Below are positions 10,026-15,480 of a stretch of 16,358 nucleotides of DNA, one piece after another. Location of the stretch: NCBI GenBank assembly GCA_021772735.1, contig JAJFLK010000185.1, positions 1 through 16,358 on the forward strand, given 5' to 3'. A model generated the notes under the pieces. It made no database searches. It was not told where the DNA came from and saw nothing but the letters and a program-made list of their open reading frames with translations. A program made the translations under genes and the position numbers. This DNA comes from Candidatus Sumerlaeota bacterium (GTDB taxonomy: Bacteria; Sumerlaeota; Sumerlaeia; MVZB01; JAJFLK01). Within the stretch, counting starts at the first letter, position 1. Each line of letters begins with the position of its first letter.

Positions 10026-10445
10026 TGATCCTGCCTTAGTTCGTGAGGGCGCCGCTCATCGCGACACACCTGCGCAGACTCGAACCGGGCTTCAGGACTC
10101 TCCTATTGCGAACGGTACAAGCGGGGGCAATCCAGGGCCTTCGGAGATTCGGCGGACACCGCACAACGACGCGTCGCGAGCCGACAGGGACCAGACCCTC
10201 GCAGCTGGGAACTCGAGATTGAAGAGATAGTGGGTGGATGCGGCGTGTATCTTCAAGACGTTAGGGCCGAATCTTAAAGCGCATGGCGGCGGGCTGGCAA
10301 GAGTTTGTTCGGTGCGCCATGAACTTCCTGTTCTCTTTTGGGCCAAAAGGGAGTAAGTAATTGAAGTGCCCCATCGGCGCGCCGGGCCGCGCGCCGGCTA
10401 TTAGGCGAACCCCCCTCCGGTCGAATTCCATCTCGGCCCGCCTGT
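10026..10445. other. 420-bp divergent intergenic region
   Basis: This gap separates the divergent CNNM and lpxA units and should hold both promoters, though I see no strong -35/-10 pair for either. No gene of convincing composition is visible. It contains one perfect short palindrome (10335-10349, listed separately). Confidence 0.5.
10335..10349. promoter_or_regulatory. operator-like perfect palindrome upstream of lpxA
   Basis: CTTTTGGGCCAAAAG is a perfect 7-bp inverted repeat around one central G, about 97 bp before the lpxA start in the divergent gap. The length and symmetry suit a dimeric regulator, but no known operator consensus is recognised. Confidence 0.3.
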
Positions 10446-11294
10446 ATGTCAAATATCCATCCAACCGCCATAGTCGATTCATCGGCCGAAATCGCCGACG
10501 ACGTTACGATCGGGCCGTACTGCACCGTCGAAGCCGAAGTCCGCGTCGAGGCCGGGTGCCGGATCGGCGCATACGTCACGCTGGGCGAACGGCTCGTCCT
10601 CGGCAGGCGCGTCCAGGTCTTTAATTACGCGTGCCTGGGGACGGCCTCTCAGGATCGCAAGCACCACGGCGAGCGCTCGCACGCCGAGATCGGTGAGGAT
10701 TCGATCGTTCGCGAATTTGTCACGGTCAACCGCGCGACGCAGGAGGGAGGCGTGACCCAGGTCGGACGGCGCGTGCTCCTGATGGCTTACGCACACGTCG
10801 CGCACGAGTGCTCCGTCGGCGACGGCGCGGTTTTGGTCAATGCCGTGACGCTCGGCGGTGAAGTCTCGGTCGGGCCCGGGGCCACGATCAGCGGTCTGGC
10901 CTGCGTCCACCAATTCTGCCGCGTCGGCGCGCACGCATTCATCGGAGCAAACAGCAAAGTCACGCTCGACATTCCCCCGTTCATTATCGCCGATGGACAT
11001 CCGGCCCGACCTTACGGGCCCAACGTCGTGGGGCTGCGCCGCGAGGGATTCACCGCCCCTGAAATCCGCGAGATTCACCGCATCTACCGGGCGCTGTTCG
11101 ATCGCGGCTCGAAGTTCCGGAACAATTTGGATACCGTCCTCGCGCAGTTCGACCAGAGCAAGTTCGCCGAAGCGATTGTCCAGTTCTGCCGCTCCTCGCG
11201 CAGAGGCATCGCCAGGCCAAGACCGCGTCCGGCGCTGAACGAGGGCGGTTCAGAATCGCGCGAAGAGATTGAATCCCAGGCCCTTTGGGTCTGA
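10446..11294 (+). CDS. lpxA: acyl-ACP--UDP-N-acetylglucosamine O-acyltransferase
   Basis: LpxA catalyses the first step of lipid A synthesis, moving a hydroxyacyl chain from acyl carrier protein to UDP-GlcNAc in the cytoplasm. The 282-aa product starts MSNIHPTAIVDSSAEIADDV and runs through a left-handed beta-helix of hexapeptide repeats (about 1-190). It carries the family landmarks VFNYACLGTASQD (58-70), EFVTVNRAT (90-98) and LLMAYAHVAHECSVGD, in which H120 corresponds to the catalytic histidine (H125 in E. coli). GLRREGF (about 198-204) opens the helical C-terminal domain. It is about 20 residues longer than E. coli LpxA because of a low-complexity tail. It stands alone, without lpxD, fabZ or lpxB next to it, unlike the common proteobacterial cluster. 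Confidence 0.95.
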   Translation: MSNIHPTAIVDSSAEIADDVTIGPYCTVEAEVRVEAGCRIGAYVTLGERLVLGRRVQVFNYACLGTASQDRKHHGERSHAEIGEDSIVREFVTVNRATQEGGVTQVGRRVLLMAYAHVAHECSVGDGAVLVNAVTLGGEVSVGPGATISGLACVHQFCRVGAHAFIGANSKVTLDIPPFIIADGHPARPYGPNVVGLRREGFTAPEIREIHRIYRALFDRGSKFRNNLDTVLAQFDQSKFAEAIVQFCRSSRRGIARPRPRPALNEGGSESREEIESQALWV

Positions 11295-11429
11295 CGCCGC
11301 ACCCTTTTCGCCCGATTTCGGCGATCTTCGTGCTTCAAATCAGTTCTACCTTGTTCCCCGGCAATGCAGGTCCAACCCGTGCGCCGCCGAGGCTCCCGCC
11401 AAGGCGCACCATCCGGCCGACGGTTCTCT

Positions 11430-11731
11430 TCTGTGGATACTTTGTGGATAAGCCGGGCAGGCCCGCTGTTCATCGGGGTTTGAGGCCGGTCCAGCGATAA
11501 ATCAGCGCGCTTTTCGGGCCCATCAACCGCAGTTCCCAATCCGGCCCGATGGCTCAACTTGGCCATGCAAGGTGATTTATATCAACATTATATATACCGA
11601 CCAGGGGTTTCGACCGAAGGTCAACCGCCCCGGGATGAGAAGCGACTCAATCTCTGGCGTGCGTATTGATCGCCAAGCTGTGGATAGATGGGCCGGCCTG
11701 TGGACAAACTGTGCATAAATGTCCAGTGGCC
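11430..11731. other. oriC: candidate replication origin (DnaA-box cluster plus AT-rich element)
   Basis: Five near-consensus DnaA boxes in one orientation lie in a non-coding gap: TGTGGATAC (11432-11440), TGTGGATAA (11443-11451, exact reverse complement of TTATCCACA), TGTGGATAG (11679-11687), TGTGGACAA (11699-11707) and TGTGCATAA (11710-11718). The other four each differ from consensus by one base. Between the groups, 11575-11597 is 20/23 A+T, a plausible unwinding element in otherwise GC-rich DNA. The last two boxes sit within an imperfect inverted repeat (11695-11706 with 11720-11731, 10 of 12 matching). The region lies between convergent genes, where gaps are usually short. There is no dnaA, dnaN, gidA or rpmH gene in the window, so this is inferred from sequence alone. 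Confidence 0.6.
11575..11597. other. AT-rich putative DNA unwinding element
   Basis: This stretch has 20 A/T of 23 bases, with the alternating run TTATATATAC at its end. It stands out sharply from the GC-rich surroundings and lies between the two groups of DnaA boxes (124 bp after the left pair, 82 bp before the right trio). Confidence 0.5.
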
Positions 11732-11757
11732 ATGATCGTCGCGGCCAGCCGGAAATT

Positions 11758-12435
11758 TTAGTCGGGCAAAGGCGTGTGAGCGGGGCGATCCAACTTGGCG
11801 GCGCGCGCTGCGGCGACGTCCTCAAAGACGAAGGGCCAATTGATATAACGGTCCATTGTAGGGTCGATCATACGAGCGGATACGGGGACGGGTCGCCGGG
11901 CCGAGGCGGCGGGCGGCGAAGAGGGAGCGGCCGCCGACTCTACGGATCCAGCGCCGGCTGAGCCTGCTGCTGCCGCCGGAGATTCCTCAGACTCCGCCGA
12001 TTCCGCATTCCCGCGATCGGGCACGGAATCCAGAATGTCATCCAAGGATAGCTCGCCGTTCGCGGGTGCTTCGGCTGGCGGCCCGGCTGAGGAGGCGGGC
12101 GATGAGGCCTGCGCCTGCTTGGCGCCCTTCTTGGAAGCCGGCGATGGCTTCGCCCTGTGATTCTCAAAATCTTCTTCCCAGCTCGTGAACGTCGATTTTA
12201 GCCGCGCGATGACTTCCTTGGAATCCGGCTGGAGCTGCAACGCCCTGAACCAGGCGTTCTTCGCGTCGCTCCGGCGCCGCAGCTTGAGGTAACAATCGCC
12301 CATGCCGACCAAGTGCCGCGGCAGCGACCAGCCGTTCCGATCGATCTCCTCGTAAATGTCGAGTGCCTCAAGAAAATCCTGCCGCTGACGACAGATCTTG
12401 AGCTCGGCTTCGAGGTCTTTGAGGGGTTCAGCCAT
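11758..12435 (-). CDS. TPR-type protein with low-complexity linker
   Basis: The 225-aa product has an N-terminal helical part (1-105) with tetratricopeptide-like pattern: ALDIYEEIDRNGW, then LVGMGDCYLKLRRRSDAKNAWFRALQLQPDS, typical of a helix pair used for protein contacts. Residues about 106-185 are a low-complexity Ala/Ser/Pro/Glu linker. The last 40 residues are again structured-looking (DPTMDRYINWPFVFEDVAAA), suggesting a short interaction motif at the end. No signal peptide is seen, so it is probably cytoplasmic. No family beyond TPR can be named. It is codirectional with meaB, 261 bp downstream of it, with a repeat element between. Its 3' end borders the candidate origin. Confidence 0.75.
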   Translation of the reverse strand: MAEPLKDLEAELKICRQRQDFLEALDIYEEIDRNGWSLPRHLVGMGDCYLKLRRRSDAKNAWFRALQLQPDSKEVIARLKSTFTSWEEDFENHRAKPSPASKKGAKQAQASSPASSAGPPAEAPANGELSLDDILDSVPDRGNAESAESEESPAAAAGSAGAGSVESAAAPSSPPAASARRPVPVSARMIDPTMDRYINWPFVFEDVAAARAAKLDRPAHTPLPD

Positions 12436-12571
12436 ACGAGTTGAATTTTCTTACACGCCGCGGGGGCGGCATGCAAGTCGGTTCTCGGCGGATCAGGTGC
12501 CTAGTGCTTTGACCGGCTGATTATTTGGGGTTGTCGCACCGCCACACCCGGAGGGATTCTTGAATTTCTCA

Positions 12572-12662
12572 ACCGGCGAGGGCGCCGGTTCCACACGTGA
12601 CAAGCGTTCCACACGTGACAAGCGTCCCATCCGGAAAGTGTGGGACCGGCTCCCTCGCCGGT
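12572..12662. repeat. MITE/REP-like long inverted repeat
   Basis: Two 25-bp arms, 12572-12596 and 12638-12662, are inverted copies with only two mismatches, both beginning ACCGGCGAGGG when read inward from their outer ends. The 41-bp spacer contains most of an 18-bp tandem duplication. The element fills most of the gap between meaB and the TPR gene. The arm sequence looks like a dispersed palindromic element; copies elsewhere in the genome would confirm this. Confidence 0.65.
12588..12623. repeat. tandem duplication, 2 x 18 bp
   Basis: GTTCCACACGTGACAAGC occurs twice back to back (12588-12605 and 12606-12623) with no mismatch. Each unit contains the palindromic core CACGTG. It starts inside the left arm of the inverted repeat and fills much of the loop, so it probably arose by slippage within the element. 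Confidence 0.8.
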
Positions 12663-12696
12663 CATGACTTCTCGTCACTTCCCATCGGTCAATCTA

Positions 12697-13680
12697 CTAG
12701 GACACAACTCCGAATTCGGTTAACAATCGAACAGCCCCGAGCGTTGGCGTTGTGCGGTCGGCCAGGACGTCCGCCTCGACCGATTCCACGATCTCGCGGA
12801 CCGATGGGTTTTCGCGCAGCGTTGCGGCGAGCCGCTCGTCCACCATGGACCACATCCAATCGAGCAACTGACGGCTGCGGCGCGTCGCGGCTTCGCCCGA
12901 TTCGGTCATCAGCCCCCGGTGCCGGCCGACCTCATCCCAGACGGCTTCGAGCCCGATCTCGTGCAGCGCGCTGCACGTCAGCACCGGCGGACTCCAGTTC
13001 GGGCTTGGCGGGCGCATGAAATGCAGGGCGTGCGCGAAATCGGCCTGCGCCTGCGTCGCGCGATCGACGTTATCGCCGTCGGCCTTATTGATGACCAGCA
13101 TATCGGCCATCTCCAGAACGCCGCGCTTGATGCCTTGCAGCTCATCGCCCGCGCCGGCCAGCATCAGGACGAGAAAGAAATCGACCATCTCCACAACGGT
13201 CGTCTCGGATTGGCCGACGCCGACGGTCTCGACAAGGATGACATCGAACCCGGCGGCCTCGCAGATGAACATCGTCTCGCGGGTCTTGCGGCCCACGCCG
13301 CCCAGAGTTCCGCTGCTCGGCGAAGGCCGGATGAACGCGGCGGGATTATTGGCCAGCGCGTTCATGCGCGTCTTATCGCCCAAGATCGAACCGCCCGAAC
13401 GCTTCGAGGTCGGATCGACCGCCAGCACGGCGACTCGGTGGCCCTGCTCGGTAAGCTTCATTCCGACCGCTTCGATGAACGTGGACTTGCCGACGCCCGG
13501 CACGCCGGTGATGCCGACGCGATGGGCTCGGCCGGTCTCGGGCATGAGCGCGAGAAGCAACTCCTGCGCGAGCTTCTGATGCTCGGCCCGGTTCGATTCG
13601 ACCAACGTGATCGCACGACCCAACACGGCCCGGTCGCCCGCGCGAATGCCATCAATGAACTGGGGAATGGAAAGCTTCAT
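12697..13680 (-). CDS. meaB: methylmalonyl-CoA mutase-associated GTPase (MeaB/ArgK family)
   Basis: MeaB is a SIMIBI G3E-type GTPase that loads and protects adenosylcobalamin in methylmalonyl-CoA mutase or related acyl-CoA mutases. From ATG 13680 the product has 327 aa, the family's usual size. Walker A is GVPGVGKS (59-66). VDPTSKRSGGSILGDKTRM follows, then the switch region with ETVGVGQSE (151-159) and the guanine-specificity motif NKAD (198-201). The frame stays open upstream to 13914, but those 78 residues lack family similarity and look non-coding. No mutase subunit is in the window, so its partner is elsewhere. Downstream on the same strand are the inverted repeat and the TPR gene. Confidence 0.93.
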   Translation of the reverse strand: MKLSIPQFIDGIRAGDRAVLGRAITLVESNRAEHQKLAQELLLALMPETGRAHRVGITGVPGVGKSTFIEAVGMKLTEQGHRVAVLAVDPTSKRSGGSILGDKTRMNALANNPAAFIRPSPSSGTLGGVGRKTRETMFICEAAGFDVILVETVGVGQSETTVVEMVDFFLVLMLAGAGDELQGIKRGVLEMADMLVINKADGDNVDRATQAQADFAHALHFMRPPSPNWSPPVLTCSALHEIGLEAVWDEVGRHRGLMTESGEAATRRSRQLLDWMWSMVDERLAATLRENPSVREIVESVEADVLADRTTPTLGAVRLLTEFGVVS

Positions 13681-14017
13681 GCCGAAAGACTCGTGCCACA
13701 GGTGGCGGTGGGAGATGGCGCGCGCGCGTCCTGAATACCCGCGTGCCGAGTGATCGCGCCTCCACACCTGCCGATCATAGAGAATATAGGGAACGGATCG
13801 AGTTATAAAGCCGTGAGATGCTCGCGGAACCCATATCTTGCTTTCGGGCTTGAGGACCGCGTCCCGGTGCGGCTCCCGGGGTTCGCGCCCGAATGCCGCG
13901 TTGGCCTGTCGCATTTGAGTGCCGCTTTCGGGGAGCGTGTTTGAGTGGCGTTATTGGGTGTCGCTCTTGAAAGCCGATCCTGGAGTTCGAGTTCCCTTGC
14001 GAAGAGTTGTCTCTTCA
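13681..14017. other. meaB upstream region, no supported gene
   Basis: Open frames on the minus strand cross this region but are Arg/Pro/Ser-rich with no recognisable domain. It should contain the meaB promoter, which I cannot locate with confidence. Composition stays like that of neighbouring genes, with G+C-rich simple words such as GGAGTTCGAGTTCCC near 13982. Confidence 0.4.
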
Positions 14018-14255
14018 GCGCGTCTTTAGCGCGCGCTTTTTTGCCACCGTCTTCAGGCGGTGGTTGTCTTGCCCACCCTGTTCTTCCAGCGGGCTTTAGC
14101 CCGACTTCTCGGGCTGGCTTTAGCCTGGCAAAACAACCAGGAAGAAAGGCTGAAGCCAGGAAGGAGAAGTCACGCTGAAGCGCGCTTCTGAATCTGGAAG
14201 CCAACGCCCACCCCCGGCTAAAGCCGGGGGCAAAAAAGCGCCCGCTCAAGCGGGC
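14018..14255. repeat. cluster of eight palindromes in two inverted copies
   Basis: Eight short hairpins follow one another: 14018-14034, 14044-14063, 14090-14103, 14114-14128, 14148-14157, 14173-14182, 14211-14230 and 14240-14255. The first four have TTTAG/TTCAG loops and the last four TGAAG/TAAAG/TCAAG, the reverse complement. Shared words are mirrored: GCTTTTTTGCC (14035-14045; complement 14229-14239), CTTCCAG (14083-14089; complement 14194-14200) and GACTTCTC (14103-14110; complement 14164-14171). From the T-run word to GACTTCTC is 68 bp in both halves. These are therefore two diverged copies of one element of about 110 bp, head to head, a REP/BIME-like arrangement that RAYT-type transposases are known to mobilise. 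Confidence 0.8.
14231..14255 (-). terminator. Rho-independent terminator for the antitoxin transcript
   Basis: Read on the minus strand, the stem GCCCGC/GCGGGC with a TTGA loop (14255-14240) is followed by GC and six T residues (14237-14232). It is the outermost hairpin of the palindrome cluster and lies about 70 bp after the antitoxin stop. Confidence 0.6.
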
Positions 14256-14326
14256 TTACGGAGAATAAACGCAAAGCTGTCCAGCAGCTGACGGCAATTC
14301 GCTTCCCTTTCAATGAGAACCTTCAC
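14246..14326 (-). pseudogene. possible remnant of the partner toxin (PIN/VapC-like 5' end)
   Basis: A 26-codon frame begins at GTG 14326, overlapping the antitoxin stop in the manner of toxin-antitoxin pairs (TGGTGA). It reads V-K-V-L-I-E-R-E-A-N and ends at TGA inside the loop of the last palindrome. PIN-domain toxins paired with this antitoxin type commonly begin MKVLID-T/S-N. The first residues fit, but the catalytic Asp position carries Glu and the rest is absent. I infer a toxin gene that lost nearly all its length, perhaps when the palindrome cluster formed. The match is only about five residues, so chance is possible. Confidence 0.35.
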
Positions 14327-14574
14327 CAATGCTTCTCCTCCAGATGCTGCCGGTATTCCGCCTCGGTGGCCTCGGCGCTCCCCGCGCTCTTGAGCGAGCC
14401 TCTCAGTGTCTTGACCGTCGCGGTCGGCTCGAAATCCGCCGGCGCGGGCAACCGACCCAGCAGCGCAAAGTAATCGGCCACCATCTGAGAGACCGACTTG
14501 CCGGTCTTATGGGCGTGCGCCTTTGCCCGCCTGATAAGACGGTCATCGAGCAGCAATGTGAGCATAGTTCGCAT
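14323..14574 (-). CDS. DUF6364-type ribbon-helix-helix antitoxin
   Basis: The 83-aa product starts MRTMLTLLLDDRLIRRAKAH, with a short beta strand, then helix-turn-helix LIRRAKAHAHKTGKSVSQMVADYF (13-36). This is the ribbon-helix-helix pattern of DUF6364 antitoxins, where the strand pairs in a dimer to contact DNA. The C-terminal half (about 37-83), with LRGSLKSAG and a charged EAEYRQHLEEKHW tail, resembles toxin-binding ends of these proteins. Such antitoxins normally repress their own operon and neutralise a PIN-domain RNase encoded just downstream. Here no intact toxin follows, only a 26-codon remnant and the palindrome cluster. A second ATG three codons in is an alternative start. Confidence 0.8.
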   Translation of the reverse strand: MRTMLTLLLDDRLIRRAKAHAHKTGKSVSQMVADYFALLGRLPAPADFEPTATVKTLRGSLKSAGSAEATEAEYRQHLEEKHW

Positions 14575-14621
14575 GAGAACCGACCTTCAGGACGGATGAA
14601 CTACAGACGACCTAGTCTCGG

Positions 14622-14786
14622 GTGTCAAGAATTGCCGCGACATTCTCCGTGCCACTCAAGAAACCTATTGATTTTGCCAACCTTGCGCAGGAGAATGGAT
14701 CTGAGTTGAGTCTACACAATGCAGGCTGGTCCGAGCGAGCAGAAGCTTGGCGAATCAATAGTGTAATGGACTTGTGCCCCAGGTAA
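14622..14786 (+). CDS. possible small ORF preceding the response regulator
   Basis: A 54-codon frame runs from GTG 14622 (just after an in-frame TAG) to TAA 14784-14786, and its stop abuts the next gene's start as TAAATG. An internal GTG at 14649 is an alternative start. The sequence (FSVPLKKPIDFANLAQENGS, then GWSERAEAWRINSVMDL) has balanced amino-acid use and AT-richer codons like those of the response regulator, not the Arg/Pro bias of shadow frames. No family is recognised. It could be a real leader protein, the tail of a truncated gene, or chance. Confidence 0.35.
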   Translation: MSRIAATFSVPLKKPIDFANLAQENGSELSLHNAGWSERAEAWRINSVMDLCPR

Positions 14787-15473
14787 ATGGCTTCTGTCAT
14801 CAAACGACTTCAGGACGACCTTGACGAAAGGGGATATTCTTCTTCCGTACTGAAGGAAATGCACAACGCGAAGATTTGCATCGTCGATGATAAGATCGAG
14901 GAATTGCAAAGCTTCGTTGAGGGGCTGAATAATGAAGGCTTTACTAATATTTCGATGGTTTCCAGTGTAGAGTCGATATCTCAGTTGACGGAACCACAAT
15001 TCGACCTCGTAATTCTTGACCTTGTAGGCGTGGCCCCGCAGCTGTCGAGCGATGACGGCATCGGAATCCTCCAGAATCTGAAGCAGCTCACGCCGACGCT
15101 TCCAGTGCTTGTTATTAGCGGAGAGGCATTCACTGCAGATAAAGCAAAAATGGTTGCGGCTGCGGATATGGTGCGGTCAAAGCCTGTGCTGCCAGCTGAG
15201 CTCTCGGCTGATGTGCGCGAATTGCTGAAAGTCAGGAAAGATCCATTCTGGCGGGCGCTTACTCTTTTAAGAGAATTGCAAGTGCTCGCGCCGGATGTTA
15301 CACGCGACCTCGGGGCGATCGATAAGATTAGATTACGATATTATTGCTGGCGGGTAGAAAGGAGCATTTGGCATCGGGATCCTGGGGTGATCGATCATAT
15401 GTTGCCGATTGTAAAGACGCTCATGAAACTTGGAGCAATTGCCCAACATTTATCATACCTGATAGCCGTCTAG
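14787..15473 (+). CDS. response regulator with non-standard helical output region
   Basis: The 228-aa product has a receiver domain at about residues 27-150: acidic pair D34-D35 (CIVDDK), phospho-acceptor D78 (VILDLVG), S111 at the switch position (VLVISGE) and K132 (RSKPV). All key positions are present, so it should accept phosphate. Between D78 and the next helix lies an insertion-like VGVAPQLSSDD. Residues 1-26 form an extra N-terminal helix. Residues about 151-228 are helical and rich in Arg/Trp/Leu, with no visible winged helix, HTH, GGDEF or HD-GYP motif, so the output is probably protein-protein rather than DNA binding. It is followed 7 bp later by the histidine kinase gene. Base composition is lower in G+C than the meaB side. 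Confidence 0.85.
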   Translation: MASVIKRLQDDLDERGYSSSVLKEMHNAKICIVDDKIEELQSFVEGLNNEGFTNISMVSSVESISQLTEPQFDLVILDLVGVAPQLSSDDGIGILQNLKQLTPTLPVLVISGEAFTADKAKMVAAADMVRSKPVLPAELSADVRELLKVRKDPFWRALTLLRELQVLAPDVTRDLGAIDKIRLRYYCWRVERSIWHRDPGVIDHMLPIVKTLMKLGAIAQHLSYLIAV

Positions 15474-15480
15474 ATATTCC

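Noticed and set aside
10075..10150. tRNA-like word GACTCGAACC (reverse complement GGTTCGAGTC)
   Set aside because: The flanking bases do not form a five-pair T-stem, and no acceptor or anticodon arms could be folded around it.
12919..13734. 271-codon open frame antisense to meaB
   Set aside because: Overlaps the GTPase core and shows no family motif. Shadow of a GC-rich gene.
13681..13914. 78-codon N-terminal extension of MeaB
   Set aside because: Family proteins begin near the MKLSIPQF segment. The extension is Arg/His-rich and unlike MeaB, so ATG 13680 was chosen.
13803..14249. Minus-strand frame across the palindrome cluster and meaB upstream region
   Set aside because: It translates the palindromic repeats and has no plausible fold or start; the repeats explain the DNA better.
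14018..14255. CRISPR array reading of the repeated hairpins
   Set aside because: Units are short, diverged, in two opposite orientations and without uniform unique spacers. A REP/BIME-like element fits.
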